From: Haemaphysalis longicornis
Taxonomy: Eukaryota > Arthropoda > Arachnida > Ixodida > Ixodidae
NCBI GenBank assembly: GCA_013339765.2
Contig: JABSTR010000949.1
Location: forward strand, 62,001 to 126,000
Direction: 5' to 3'
Length of the DNA stretch: 64,000 nt
The notes beneath the pieces are model-generated. The model made no database searches and had not been told where the DNA came from. It worked only from the letters and a program-made list of their open reading frames with translations. Both the position numbers and the translations under genes were made by a program. Positions 21,791-34,455 of this stretch are shown here, piece after piece (within the stretch, counting starts at the first letter, position 1; each line of letters opens with the position of its first letter).

Positions 21791-23269
21791 TTGTTCTTCC
21801 GCGCAGTTTCTGCACGCCGCAATAATCAAAAAGAATTTTTTCGCGAGTAAATTTACACTTCAAAAGAAATTTTAAACGGAGAGATATAAAACTATCCAGG
21901 AACGAGAAAAAAAAACTGCCAAGTCACCTTAGCACTTCTTATGGGCTGTGCATGCGAAAGCTTTAAACATGCAATTGTACGCCGCTGTTTGCTTTTTTCA
22001 GCCTTGCGCTGCGATTAATGTTTTCCAGTTTTGCGATTACATCCGTTCGAAGCACGCGTTTTGAACACGTAGCCATTAATGCGCATGCCCGGGAGTTGTC
22101 TAGCAGCGCGCTCCTTTGCCTCTTATTACTGCAAGGCGCAGCCACACATTCAATAGTTTTTTATCCAGATATTAATTTTTTTTCTCCACGTGTGAAACGA
22201 CCCCGCGCACACAACACGTATACGAGTACCCGGCCCTTTACGTGCGGACAAAAAAGAAAGCCCTCCTTCACATGTGGCCACACAATGATTTCACAAGAAC
22301 AAAAATCGTATTTGAATAGCGCTTGAGGTGACCCCCTTCTCTTATTCATCTTTCTTTTTTTTTTACCGCTGACGTCCTGGAAAGATAACACCTGCGGCCC
22401 GTCTACTCTGCCTCTGTTTATTCAGCCATGCTTCGAGGGCGTCGGTATTAGCGAAGCGCGTACGTGAGGCCGCCTCCTCGGGAAATCGCGCCGTTCTTTT
22501 GCGGTCCCCACTGAGGCGTTCTGTTAGTTCTCTCGTCTTCTCAGCCCCGCCTAAGCGGTGTCAGTAGTCTCGCCTCAGAGCACGCGCCTCAAATTGCTAT
22601 CGCTATGGCATGCAGCCTTATGCGTCACTTCGACCTCTTCCCGGAAAGACATTTCTGCTTTTCAGGCTTGCGTTGCTATGCTGTCCCCTACCTTATCTTC
22701 TCAGGTTGTCGGTTTTTCACGGGAAACGGTCACTTTTAGAAGGCTTCTCAACATTTTCTTTCGAGGCATGCCCTAGTGACAGTTGCGCGAACGGTTTAAT
22801 GCATTCGTGATTTGTTTGATGATATAATCGAAATTACGGATATCTGTTCTCACGTGACCCCCTGCCACCTCCTATATACCATCTTGCCTGCACCACAACT
22901 GCTGTCATATAGTCATTTCGATGCCGCGCGGCGCTTTCGTTTTAAGGAACAGTTTCACAACAGTTTTCCGCCTGTCGCATTTGTTTCTCTTTTTCTTGGT
23001 TTTACAGCGCTGATTTTGTTATTTTACGCAACGAACCGATTCGCCCAAGAGAGGTTTCATCGAATGTTGTAGAGCCACAGTGCCGAGTTTTCTGCTTAAG
23101 GCAAAAATACATAGAGAGCAACTGGTGTTGTGCTCAGGTAGCGTATTGAAGTGAAAATTCCTCAAAGCACGCAAGTTTTCAGTGTGTGCTTTGAAGACCT
23201 GACGTATTATTGTGAAGAGCAACTTTACGCAAGGCTCACACGTTGACACCGGAAGTCACGCTGCTTTAC
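21791..23269. other. unassigned DNA
   Basis: No gene recognised. Small frames on both strands lack motifs. Confidence 0.35.
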
Positions 23270-23760
23270 CGTCATTAATCCATTTAAATTCAAATCAATT
23301 CACGCCATTCTCACTTTAATGTGCCCTAATTCATCTTAATTACCGTCATCTTAATTTATCTGAATGCACTTTAGTTCATCCTAATTCATCTTAGTAAAAC
23401 CATAATTTACTTAACCTCACCGTCATCGGCTTTAATCCGTCTTAATTCATCTTAATCCACCTTAATTTGCTTCATTCATCGTAATAACCGCCTTAGTCTA
23501 TCTTAATCTACCTTACTCCGCCTTCATTTATCTTAATGCACCTTAATTCATCTCATCCCACTTTATTCCGTCTCAGTTCATAATATTCCACCTTGATCAC
23601 ACCTTATTAATCGTTACTATCAGTCACTAATCAGTCACTATTCCATATTTATTCACGTTTATCCGCCCTAATTCATCCTGATTCACGTCAATATTTCTTA
23701 ATCGCACATCCCCAATCATTATTATAAATCACTAATCAACCATTAAATACCTTTGGTAGT
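23270..23760 (-). repeat. degenerate TTAAT minisatellite
   Basis: About 490 bp built from diverged 10-12-bp units of the CTTAATTCATC/ACCTTAATCC type. Read in reverse it looks like the 60340-60610 tract (ATTAAGGTGG, GGATTAAGG). The units are too diverged for a clean period. There is no coding potential. Confidence 0.75.
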
Positions 23761-24732
23761 CATTACTAAGTTCTTATGCACGGTTGCATACTAAGTTCTT
23801 TTTGGACTTCGTTAGTTCATTTTGGTTTTCGCATCAGTACGAGCTACTTCAAGGAAACCAAAAAAAAAAGATAAAAAAGAGACGAGCGCTCAACGGAGTC
23901 CCAAGAGCAGACGCGCGTGTCGCGCGAACGCGGGAATATTGAATTAACTGCATTTAAAAAAGGAGTGGCCTGTAATCTGAGAGAGGAAAATATAGATTTA
24001 GATAAGAAGGTGCACATGTGTACGCGTGAAGTAAATTATAGGAACGAAGAGAAAGGGGGAGAAGATGATCCGGGTAATGAGCCGACATGACCAGATAATG
24101 GGAACTACTGCTTTTACATTCACTACGCCATAGGGAGTGCTTAGGTGCCTAGTGGCCTCGTAATTTCATACTCGCGCCCCCAACTTCCTTGACTAAGGAC
24201 TGTAGCTGAACAAGATAAGCTACGGCGGGCCACATCCGTCCCGCCTAGCCTACACCAGCCCTTGCCCACCCAACTACCATTCTATATTGCTTGAGAATAG
24301 CACAAAATGAGGGCATGCTCCCAGTTAGATCAATTGGTAACGTCGAATAAAACGTACTACCTTTGACCAAGGCTTGTGGTGCTCTCGATATATTAGGGCT
24401 GTCAACAGACATACAGTACCGTTATACAATTGTCACCGTTTTTAACGACGTGCTGCTTACAACGAAGTCAGTTTGCCTTTCCGAGAACTTCTTTGTAACG
24501 AGTTTACTTGTATGTGTGTGTAATTGATGCTCCCTGTGCACTTCCGTTCCGGGTTTCAGCGACGGTAAAAGACATCGTTGGCCCATGGGCTTTCGTTGCC
24601 ATTTGGGTAGGCGCCACCAATTTTTTTTTTTCATTTTATTTTTTGCGGAGGGGGGGGGTCTGAAGCCGGCGTTATAAATAACACGACTAGTTGAACTTTC
24701 CCGAGCGTGCGTGTGTGCGCTAGTTCCACTAC
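23761..24732. other. unassigned DNA
   Basis: No gene recognised. Confidence 0.35.
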
Positions 24733-24804
24733 GTGGCTACGTCTCTGTCGTGGGTATCCGTTGTAGCCGTGGCTACGTCTCTGTCGTGGGTATCCGTTGT
24801 AGCC
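24733..24804 (+). repeat. exact 36-bp tandem duplication
   Basis: Two identical 36-bp units abut at 24769. The unit starts GTGGCTACGTCTCTGTCG and ends GTTGTAGCC. Because 36 is a multiple of three it gives a 12-residue repeat in a short open frame (24733-24960), but nothing else suggests that the frame is a gene. Confidence 0.92.
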
Positions 24805-27800
24805 ATAACTGTTTACACTCTTTTCTTGATCCGGACGAGCAAGTTTAGATTCTGCCTAAACAATAGCCCCAGACACAAAGTGTTTCCTCTCCGCTCCACT
24901 CTCGCAACTCCCTCCCCCTTTCCTCCACCTTTCGTCTCCATGCTTAAACAAAGGAAATAAAATTAGGGTGAACCCAGCTACAAGGTGGGCTCCCCAGGTC
25001 AACCGTCCCCACTTGTCCCCGCACACGCTGTCTGAACGAGCTCTTTTCAAGATTCCGCGAATCAGCGCTCATTTGTCATGTGTGCTGCTCGTCGTACCCC
25101 CATTTGACCCGCCCTCGTATCCGGAGCAGCTATCACGCGCTCATTCGGTCACGTTAGGAGGGCTAGAGAGAGACAGAAAAAGAACCCTTTCCTCCTTCGC
25201 CAACCTTCGCCAGGCCAGCAGCAGGACCTTTAACTCGACCGCACGCGCATTCCGTGCGCGGTGGTGCGTGATGTGGCGCAATACGCGCGCCTCGCCGCGT
25301 AGAACCACACAGTCGCGGTGGGCGCTACGTCTGCGGCCCGCATTCCTTTCACCTAAAGTGGATGCAACATTGAGACGTCATCAGGGCGATACCTAGGCGG
25401 CCAATGGGTTTGCGAGGAAAACGGGACCGGAGGAAAAGATTTAGGGCCTCGATGACACTCTCCCCCTGTCCTCTCACTCGGTGTGGAAGGCCTCTCCACT
25501 TCCTGCGTGTATGCGTTTGCAGCCGCCGGAGACAGACTCTGAGCGTCGGACAATTACGGCAGTTCCCCGAAATGCGGGCGGCGAAACAGCTATTCAAGCG
25601 AATTCGGCGCAGCGCTGCGAATGGCCGTGGAGATTGCCCGCGCGGCTTTTTGTTAGCACGAATGTTGTACGCGCATCGCTTTCACGGCGGGCTGTGTCCC
25701 GAGGGAGTTCATCATTTGGAAGCGTCTGAACTCTGCCATATATGTAATGTATACGTAAACTAGGGCCTTTAAACTAGTCGTACTACCTTTCCCTATCACC
25801 TCTCAAATGCGGCTTAGTCCAGCGGCTGTGATTTAGTGGCCCTGAAAGAAAGGCCTATAGTTAGAGCAGTGCTACTTGCGGTGCAGTTGTTTCGTCCTAG
25901 CCAATAGGCAGTGTACCGGTAGAGTTACCGGCATCGGTCCTCCGTTTTTGATATAATTCCCTATTCTCTACTCCAGCGATTCCTGTTTCAAGAATTATTA
26001 AAGGGCTTCTTTTTGGCCGACGCCACTTGGGGTCTGGGGCTGTTGGCGTCTCCTATCGTCGTCGTAATCGTCGTCTCACGTAGTCACGCTGCTAAGGCAC
26101 CGGGACACTCGTTTACGCGTCTCGCTATGAAGCATCGTGCTTCAAAGACAAGAGACTTTTACAACAAAGCTGTATACCTCCAACCCCCAACGGTTTCTTC
26201 TCCGGTGGCAAAAGTGCCAAGGCGCCAAGAATACAATTTCTACACTGCATGCTTCGCCCCTCCCCAGGTTTCACGTTGGTGGAGATGGCCCGGGGTTTCT
26301 TTTACTTATCATTTCATTACTATTCCGTTTGCCCTCTTCTAACAATGAACTTTTCTGTGCGCGCTTTAGCATCTAAATATGGGAAGCTGGAATCAACAAT
26401 CCAGCTTAAACAATGACAACGATGAGCTGGCCAAAGCAATATTCTTGCCCCCCCCCCCCCCCCCTTCCCCCCCCCTTCCTCCCCCTTAATCCCAACGTCT
26501 CTATCATATTAACGTGAGTATTCCAAGTCTGGGTTAAACAGTATGAAAGTCGTGTAGCGTGAAGCCAACCAGACCGTGACGTCATCAACCTCCTGCCTGG
26601 CCGAAGCCGGTGATTGAGATTAGCGGTTGGGAGAATATTAGGACAAATGACGCGCCGCAGCTTTCAGCCTCGGCTAAACATCCACAGAACCTAGTAGCGT
26701 CTAAAGCCGACGGGAGACAGCATTTTGTGCCTTATGCAAACCACGTTGTTGTCGACAACTATTTTTTAAGGACTGCGTCTTAAACACTTACGGTTGCGGT
26801 AACAATGATTAACCCTTCCACGAAAGTCTAATGAGCTGACAACGCGTTCGTCCGTCCAACGACACGCTTAATTGGAGCACTGACAAATAGTGTAAGCGCA
26901 AATACGTCGTTCCGTAAGTTTCATTTTTTTTTTTTTCAAAAAGAAAACAATGTTCAGTGTACCGAAACGTTACTTAGACATTAGTGCTTGTTTGCTGTAA
27001 CTGACCAGGAAATAAATTCGTAGCATGTATATTTAGCATGAATAGCATAGGCATGTATAGTTTGTATTCGCCTGATCATTTTATAACTAGAGTTATTAAT
27101 TTTGTTTCGAGTCCTTTGAAGCTATTCTCTTCGCCATGAACCCGATATATGTGCCTGCTCTAATTGTCTGTTTTGATATGTGATCGGAACGTTATTAACT
27201 TTAAAAATAACAAAGAAATCCTAAACTACATTTTTGTCTACCTTGGTATCATCCTTGGTATTGGTCTACCTTGGTATGATCCAATGAAAAAAAATGAAGA
27301 AAACAGAAATTGAGAAATGACTTCCATTTAAAAAGCGCATAAATATGTGGGCACAAAAAAAAAAGAAAGACCAATAATAAACTATGGCTTATTGCCTCGC
27401 GGATACGCAATCCCACTCTTGTCTCGCTTGCTGCATCCACTCTAGCGACACTCAGTTCACCTGCGTTGCGTTTAATCACTGTTCGGACAAAGGGCAGGAG
27501 GTGTCGGATCAGGCGACCGCACCTGTTCTTCGTCTGGCGGTGGCCTGCAATTTTAGGTCCTTCCCACGCAAACCCCGCCAAGCGAAGTCGTACGGCTAGA
27601 CGGGGGTGGAATCAAGAAAAAAAATAAAACGGCCGAAACACGAACGGCTTGAAGGAAAAAGGAGATTGGAAGGGAATTCTGTCATGGATGGCTGTACACG
27701 CCGGCGCTGTCATTTGTTTATCCGCACTTTCTGTCTTCTTTACGAGTCGAATTTAATCCCCTCACCACTCTCTTTCTCTCCCTCGTGTTTCACCTTTCCT

Positions 27801-28535
27801 CGAACGTAACAGCCGGCGCTGTAAGATGGGCCGAACGAGACGGCAACTTCGCTGTAGATTTACATCGCGTTTTTTTTTTATCTGTAAGTGACGCACATGA
27901 CCATAGTCTCTCTTAGGAAAAGAGACCATCAGTTATACTTGTAAGCGAACTCTATTCTCCGCCTTCCATTGCATCCCCAACTCCTCTCTGGGCGCTCAAC
28001 ACGCCCTCGTCGTTTAACGGAGCGTTACGCGTACGATTCTATTAGTACTTCTTTCTCCCAAGGTCGCCTCGAGCACATACGGCCGCACAGGGGCGCATCC
28101 TTTCGGGCCCCGTGGCAACACACGTGAAACGGCGCTCCGTGCCATTCGTCTGCTTCGAATTTCTATTTTGTATTTCTGCGTTTTTGTGTGCGTGTTGGGC
28201 CTTGCAAGCTTCACACGGCAGGCGGCCGATGGAGGGCGACACGGACGTGTCACTCGCGCGATGCCTGGGTGACTCAGTCGTCTAACGATTTAGCCATGCA
28301 CGAACGAACGGTACGTTGTGTTGTGCGACCGAACGAGCTGAAGTCCTGCGCTCACGCTCGATCCACGCCCATGCCTTGTACCTGCGCGCGAGGCTTTCTC
28401 TTTTTTTTTTTTTTGCAAGCACAGCGTGTCGAGGCTTGTGCGTGCGTGCGTGTGCTAGACGTGGCGACCATGAACACCTGAGTCAAAGATTTCACGTGTA
28501 TGTGCGAAGAGGAACACTCAAGTTCGCATCAGAAG
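24805..28535. other. unassigned DNA with poly-C tract
   Basis: No gene recognised over 3.7 kb. A C-run with a few T breaks fills 26448-26485. Two GC-rich CpG patches lie at 25220-25700 and 28010-28290; overlapping frames there have no recognisable domain. ATTGGCCGCCTAGG near 25395, on the minus strand, includes a CCAAT-like word, but no promoter can be argued from that alone. Confidence 0.35.
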
Positions 28536-28703
28536 CTGATTGATTGGTTGATTGTGGGGTTTAACGCGCTGACGCAGCGCAGGCGATGAGGCGCGTCGTA
28601 GTGGGGGGATGGGGATTAATTTTGACCACCTGGGGATCTTCAACGTGCGCCGAAATCGTGCACACAGGCGTTTTTGCTTTTCGCCTCAGAAGCCGCCGCC
28701 GCG
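28536..28703 (-). mobile_element. tRNA-derived SINE (Ruka-like), tRNA head missing
   Basis: Minus-strand copy of the 9642 element. The AATC-type tail is at the left (28536-28556), followed by the body phrases GCGATGAGGCGCG, GACCACCTGGGGATCTT and CAGGCGTTTTTGCTTTTCGCC. It stops near 28703, before the B-box, so the tRNA-like promoter is lost and it cannot be transcribed from its own head. Confidence 0.85.
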
Positions 28704-29094
28704 ATCATGCGCTTACCCTGCGGACGCCATCTGAAACAGCAGCTGAAGCTCTCTATTGGTACTGTAGAGTGTTTCACGAAAGTATTACTAGATATCAATA
28801 AGGATCGTATCTTGAGGCAGTACTTACGACGCGTTTTATAACCACGTTTTATTACGGAAGAGGCGACATCAGCATCGGCTCTTTACTGCACCTCCATTTT
28901 GAACGCGTTTGTGATTAGCGAAGACTCGTGGTCTAGTACGTCTACGTCTTAGCCTACGCGACGGTGGCTCGTACTTAGTACGTGCATCGCTTGATTCCTC
29001 CTAATGGCATTTAAAACGTAGTTCTACCCCGACAGCCCCTGGAAAAAAATTTTCGGCGCGGCTTATTTGTTCGGCGCTCCGTACGGGGAAGCGG
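28704..29094. other. unassigned DNA
   Basis: No gene recognised. Confidence 0.35.
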
Positions 29095-29103
29095 CCTATA
29101 GAA

Positions 29104-29336
29104 TTTTGACTGATTTCATTGATTGTAGGGTTTTAACGTGCCGACGCAACGCAGGCGATGAGGCGCGCCGTAGTGGAGGGCTCCGGATTAACTTCGACTA
29201 CCTGGAGATCTTTAACGTGCGCCGAAGTCTCAAACACACGGGCGTTTTTGCTTTTCGCCTCCATAAGAAAAGCGGCCGTCGCGGCCGGGAATTGAACCCG
29301 CGACCTCGTGCCCGGCAGCGCAACGCCTTGGCGGGT
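29104..29336 (-). mobile_element. tRNA-derived SINE (Ruka-like), A-box deleted
   Basis: Minus-strand copy with tail near 29120, body 29140-29265 and B-box complement GGGAATTGAACCC at 29287-29299. The head reads GCAACGCCTTGGCGGGT, where the other copies have about 17 more bases carrying the A-box, so the internal promoter is broken. A 9-bp direct repeat, CCTATAGAA (29095-29103 and 29337-29345), flanks the element. Confidence 0.88.
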
Positions 29337-29345
29337 CCTATAGAA

Positions 29346-30261
29346 GTTACATGGGGTGGCGGACCGCTCCAATTTTCTGATTTGTTCGTTCGCAAAAACT
29401 TAAGCAGTTTTCAGGGCAGTGAAAAAAAATACGAACGTCTTTTCCCTCAGATTAAAGTCCGTTTTTTGTTGTTATTGTTGTTTCTGCTGCTGGTGCGGTT
29501 GTTTACAAGCTTCCCGCCTCTACCATCAACAACCTGTTCACAGCGATGTACTTAGCGTGGAATCGCTCGTGGAGCCAGTATAAAGTTATGTCAGAGCGTA
29601 TATGTTTGTAGTGTATTAATATTCCGGTTGTCAATTCCTGTACGACGCACAGTAGTTGACCGGCGTGACCGTGCGTCCGCAGAAGTGCCCATGGGCAAGT
29701 GAGCCCTCCGCGTACAAGGACCACTTCCGTGACACGACTGCGCATGCGCGCACCTATACGGCATTTCCCTCGTCAAGACAGACAGGAACATGTTCTAGCC
29801 CGCCAGGGCGCCATTCCGTGAGTGCCGTGTACCGGCTGGCCTCTTTATAAAAATAAAGACTTCTTTCACTTTTTCTTCCAATTCTTCTTTCTTTTTTGAG
29901 AGAGGCCAGCACTCACTCCGCGTTTCCCCGCAAAGGGACTCTTGGATGCATTTTGCGCTTAGTTCACCTGTAGGCATCGCTGAAAACAGGGCGTAGAGTG
30001 TCGCACCTCTCGAAGAATAACGGCTTTTCTTCAACGTCGCCGCTGGAAGCTGCGCCACCCCGCAACGGGATGAGTGGGGCAGTGCTTCTGCATGCGTGTA
30101 CCAGTTTCTTATAAAGGGGACAAATCGAGATAGCACACGTCCTTGCCCATATGATCCTTGCGTGATGAAGCTTTCTTCATGATGACCATGCGATCAACGT
30201 TACATCAGACGGACGTCACACGTTCAATTATGTACACTAAGCGTATGCGATTGCGGCTGTG
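29346..30261. other. unassigned DNA
   Basis: No gene recognised. ATAAAAATAAAGACTTC at about 29847 resembles a polyadenylation-type ending, either of a LINE 3' end or of an unrecognised transcript. Confidence 0.35.
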
Positions 30262-30400
30262 AGCAAAGAGCATCATCAGCCTATCTCTGCCCGCTGAAGG
30301 CCTCTCCCATATACTTCCAAATGCTCCATCTTGCGCCCCCTGAACCCATGATCTGCCCCCTAATTTTCCCATTTCGTCTCTTCGTTGGGCTAATTATCTG
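30262..30400 (-). mobile_element. RTE-like LINE 3' end fragment
   Basis: Starts CATCATCAGCCTATCTCTGC and continues with GAAGGCCTCTCCCATA...CAAATGCTCCATCTTGCGCC, which resembles the 3' end at 36660-36760 and the end of the 5572-6620 element. On the minus strand it would encode the last residues of the RT and end in a GATGATG tail. It is decayed, and the right boundary is uncertain. Confidence 0.6.
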
Positions 30401-30489
30401 CCCCTACTTCTAGTTTGTAAGTCGGTCGCCACTCTGCCACGTTGATGATCTACAGGTTTGTCACTACTCCGAATTTCACCACCACCACT

Positions 30490-30529
30490 ATCATCATCAT
30501 CATCATCATCATCATGATCATCATCATCG
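30490..30529. repeat. CAT trinucleotide microsatellite
   Basis: ATC/CAT repeats with one GATC break. It lies between two RTE-like fragments whose own tails are GAT repeats, so it probably derives from such a tail. Confidence 0.9.
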
Positions 30530-30614
30530 GTGTTTTATTCCCAAGAAATGTGGTTTCACGGGTGGAAGCTGCCTTTGCAGCTTGAAGAATCCAAAAGCGT
30601 TCGCTGCGCAACTC

Positions 30615-30809
30615 TGCCTGTTTCTCTCAATTTGAGCTTTGATGGGCCTTTTCTAATCCACGACGATCGTTTTTATCCCTAATCCTCACTCCTATCCTGC
30701 TTCTTTTAGTGGCCTGTTGGGCTGGCAAAAGTTTTCTTTTCAGGCGTTTAGTAAAGCACCAAGTTTCTGCCGCATACGCCGTCAATAAATTTGTGATGAC
30801 TCGGTGCAA
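30615..30809 (-). pseudogene. RTE-like LINE reverse-transcriptase fragment
   Basis: The minus-strand translation contains AYAAETWCFTKRLKRKLLPA followed by QQATKRSRIGVRIRDK. This is the conserved block after the RT palm in RTE-like elements, where the usual form is TYGAETW.LTKRLE.KL...R.MER.MLG. The aligned frame runs without a stop to 30627. It is only about 60 residues long, with no catalytic motif left. It precedes the 30262-30400 fragment in element order and may belong to the same insertion, interrupted by 200 bp. Confidence 0.72.
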
Positions 30810-31900
30810 ACAAATTCACTACGTCGCAATGCCCATCTGCAAACAATACTTTCCCCTACTTGGTTTAGCAAATAAACAGCCCTACTTTATACCGATTATA
30901 GACGTTTTCAACTTCTTCGTCCTGGGAGCTGCCATTTTATCAGTGGGCTGTGCTACCGGCCCTATGATCGGTGCAGTCAACAGGGATATGTAACTCCACA
31001 TGCGCAACACAACCCAGGACATGTCCTGATCTTATGAAAGTTTAACGGATGAAAAGGTTCATAAAAGTGAGCCTTCTCGGCCAATACGAGCTGCTGATTA
31101 CTGGGTGTTAATCGGCACGTCGTCCGCCGCAGGCCCCGGGAGTACGTACTTCGCACTTTATTAAAGCACATTCTCAACAGCTTGGAGCAGCGATTATTAG
31201 CCTGTTAAATGGGTTGTAAGACAAGCCAAACAGCCTCCCTCCCCATTCGCGAGTGCAGTTACTTCTCGAATAAACGCGCCAATAAATCATCTCGGCACAC
31301 TCGAGTCCCCACCCCTTTCTCAGGTTTGGCGTCAGCCGCCGTCGACCTTATTCAAGGGGAGCAGCTCGCGCGCAGAAGGCGGCAGGTTTAATTTTCAAGC
31401 AGCCATGAAGAAACGGCCGTCGGGAGCCGGGGACGCGTTCGCGCGCGTCCTCGCTTCCCCGTGGTCGATCCGCAGGTGGCGGCGGCGAGCAACGTACGGG
31501 TTCCCACCTCGGTGACGTATTACACCCACGCGAAAACAGACGCCAGTGTGTTCACTCGGAACAACCCTCGACAAACTCAAAAGGGGCGAGCACGGTGCTA
31601 GCGAAACAACATAAGGGCGAGATTTCAATGTCGCGTTCGAGCTCGTTAGCTCTTCGCTTCGTTTTCTTTTTCGGCTTCTCCCCATGCCGTTTCATCGCGA
31701 ACTCGACGGCTGGGCTCCCTGCTGTTCAAGGTCTCTCTCTCTTCTCCGACATCGCTTTGCTCTTTTCCATCTTTCGTGTTCGCTGCGGCCGACCTTAGAG
31801 CGCGTGCTCCGTTCGCGTCTGTATACGCGATTGTGTGCGCTTTCTTTCGCTTTCCCTGTTATTTATAATGCGTCCGTCTGTCTGCAAGGCCGTCGAATGA
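30810..31900. other. unassigned DNA
   Basis: No gene recognised. CpG-rich around 31400-31600. The frames present have no recognisable domain. Confidence 0.35.
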
Positions 31901-31926
31901 TCTCTCTCTCTCTCTCTCTCGCTCTC
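31901..31926. repeat. TC dinucleotide microsatellite
   Basis: About 13 TC units with one G break. Confidence 0.9.
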
Positions 31927-31949
31927 AAGCCAACTCAACCCACCCCACA

Positions 31950-32355
31950 TGAGGAAAAGGCTGTGGTTGATTCCTCTGCCATAGGAATCACTAAAACACG
32001 AAAGTGAAATGTGCAGCGAAATCTGAAGCTGAGCATGCTTTACAGGTCGGCGGCTGTCTTTTGGGTGTCCTTGGCGAGCGACGTCCTGCTGCCGGGTCGC
32101 TTCGGCAAAGCTGTACTGGCGTCATTTCCGCGACGGATACGACGTCAGCGAAACCTTGGGGTATCGCGGCATAAAACACTGTCGTGTTAAATTATAAAAC
32201 ACGAAAACGAACAACCCTAAGTATAACGTACTCTTTAGTACTACAGGTTGCTTCCCCGCAAGAAGACCCTGTGTGCAGGGGTGCACCCTTTACAGGCCCC
32301 TTGCTTCGTTGTACTGGCGTCACTTCCGTGACGGATATGACGTCAGCGAAAAAAC
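31950..32355 (-). repeat. interspersed repeat family A, copy 2
   Basis: Inverted copy of the 874-1310 repeat. Reading the plus strand, the order is: GGTTGATTCCTCTGCCATAG (left end), GCGACGTCCTGCTG, TACTGGCGTCATTTCCG, ATAAAACACTGTCGTGTTAA, GTGTGCAGGGGTGCACCC, and a second TACTGGCGTCACTTCCGTG. Both half-units are present. The hairpin word here is AACACGACAGTGTT, so its loop is CGACAG-like and differs from the other copies. Confidence 0.75.
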
Positions 32356-33524
32356 AGCTGCGTGTTGTGTCTTTCGGCTTAAACTTCAGAGGGGAGCTGT
32401 TTGAAACAATTCGTTCACTTGCGGGCAGTCGGTGTGCCCAGCGCGAGCCGTCGAAAGAGCGGAAGTCTAAACTTTCCCACAACGACTCTCAAGGCATCCT
32501 AATCTAGGAGGTGTGCAGCGTATCTCTCTCACGCCGCTTCCTACTAATCGTGCCAAGGATGGTCATTCTGTTTTGTTTCGGTTCTCGTTCCGGCCGTGAG
32601 CGCGCCCGTGTACACAGGTCCCCGCGTGAGTGCGCAGCGTCAGCCCGGTGAGTTGCGGCGCGCCGCCGCCTCATATCGTTCCCATGCGTGATTTCACGCT
32701 CTCTGCCCCCGCCGCGTGCGTGGCTGCAGAAGGAAGAAAGGAGGCCGGTAAACGCCGCGAGTCACCGCCTACTTGAATGAAGGCCCGGTACAATACGCGG
32801 TCGATCGTACTAAAACGTTGCGCGCATACGGGAGGCCGGCTTTGGTAAAACGTCAGCGCGAGAAGCCAGGCGTGACCGATGGCGCGGAAGGCAAATAGCA
32901 GTGGTGAGGCGGGCGTGTCGAGGCCTTGTTGTCTCTCGGTGGTGACGCGATGCGGCTGCTCGTTCGGCGAGACTAGACGATAAAGAGGCGGCGGAGAAAA
33001 CAGGTTGTCTCGAAATTCTTCGGTATCACCAGTTCCACAGGTGGCGGCAGAACTGCGGGTCTCTGAGACGAGTGCTTCACGCGCGCGGTCCTACGTAATG
33101 AGGATAAGCATTCCTCCTCTCCTTTTTTTGTGCCGTCTACTTCGTTTGAATTTCGCGCCTATTTCACCTCGTCTGTCTTTCCTGCGCGTTCGTTCTGTGT
33201 GGACAGGGCATCCTCGCTCCGTCTGCGCATTTTCTCCTCTCACTCGGCGACGCAGCCGCCTTTTCCAGACGCCTTAATTGTCTCTCTGTGAAAGAGTCCT
33301 TCGACCGCCGCGTCGCCTAATGGTGGTGTACATGAATGCGCATGATCGTTTCGCTTCTAAGTCACTTATATCAACTTGTGATGGAATATGGAATGAAAGC
33401 TGCACTGTTCGGCCTTGTTGCGTGGGTTCAACGACGCACAGTGAACGAGAAGAATAAAACGCGCCGTCGTGTATTTCTCAACCGCATTGGAGAAGTAATA
33501 AATGCTTACGAAATAGAAAATAAA
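32356..33524. other. GC-rich unassigned DNA
   Basis: No gene recognised. 32570-33060 is rich in CpG and could be a promoter-proximal island, but no start site, TATA box or coding frame can be supported. Confidence 0.35.
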
Positions 33525-33810
33525 AAAAAACTTTATTGTATCTCGACAAGAGGCTTGAACAGGTGCTGGAAGCACTACGCTGGTTAGCGGCTAGTGGGAC
33601 GATAAGCCTTCGCAGCCATGAACGGAACCTGTGAAAAAGCGCATTTCGGAAGGTTCTCGAGATGCGCTTCGGCTTCGCCAACAATGAGTTAAGAGCGAAA
33701 GCTCTATTACTCCAGGTGCAAGCACACAAAACGGCTCGCTCCTCGTAGCGTCTATTTGACCTTCAAGTTACGGCGAAGGTCGAACCAGCAACTCGTACGG
33801 TTGCGCAGTG
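33520..33810 (-). mobile_element. interspersed repeat with AATAAAG-poly(A) end
   Basis: On the minus strand the left end reads GAGATACAATAAAGTTTTTT, a polyadenylation-type ending of a retroposed sequence. The stretch 33688-33800 (AAGCTCTATTACTCCAG, then GTAGCGTCT.TTTGACCTTCA) is homologous to 55130-55230, so it is a dispersed repeat. No protein motif is seen. Confidence 0.55.
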
Positions 33811-34379
33811 AAAGCGTCAAATCGTCTTTCGTTCTAAGGAGAGGGTATGATAGAAGGAAGAGCACGGCCGAGTGCCATAAGAAAAAGATACAAGGCGGCG
33901 ATGCCTGCATCCAAGTTCATTGCGCCTACAGCGGCGACTGCGCCGAGCCGCGTATGTGCTTTGCCTTGCGGTGTGCGTTCACTGCGCCCTCTCGGCGCGA
34001 AAACCGACGTAACCGCGTTCAATCCGCGCCCAATTGTTTCTCTTGGGGCTTTGAATAGCATTTCACCTTTTATTGTGAAACGTTGTAACGCTCCTTCTCC
34101 AACTTTTGCGCGCCTTTATCGAATTCTTATTTACGGTTACACCACGCTTGCGTCTCTCTTTTTGCTCTCCTTTCTTTGTCTTTTGGGGCTAATTACTTCA
34201 GACAGGCTGGCTGGCCACACTTAATTCGCACCATAGCTTCTCCAGGAATCATAGTTGTCCGTGAAAAACGTGTCGCTGTACTACTCACGCACCGTCACGC
34301 TCACCGGTCACGTGACATGACGTCAGCGTCGCGCGCACTGGGCTGATCCGCCGCTGCCAACGTGCTGCCGTGCGGTGTG

Positions 34380-34455
34380 GCAACGCACTCTGCTCCTACT
34401 CTGGTGACCCGAGTTCGGTACCCATATGAACTCCACGTACGCTATTTTTTTTTCA
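34380..34455 (+). other. tRNA-like B-box with T-run
   Basis: GTGACCCGAGTTCGGTACCC has a B-box-like core (GAGTTCGGTACC) and is followed by a T-run at 34445. No convincing A-box or cloverleaf is present. It is probably a relic of a tRNA-derived SINE. Confidence 0.3.
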
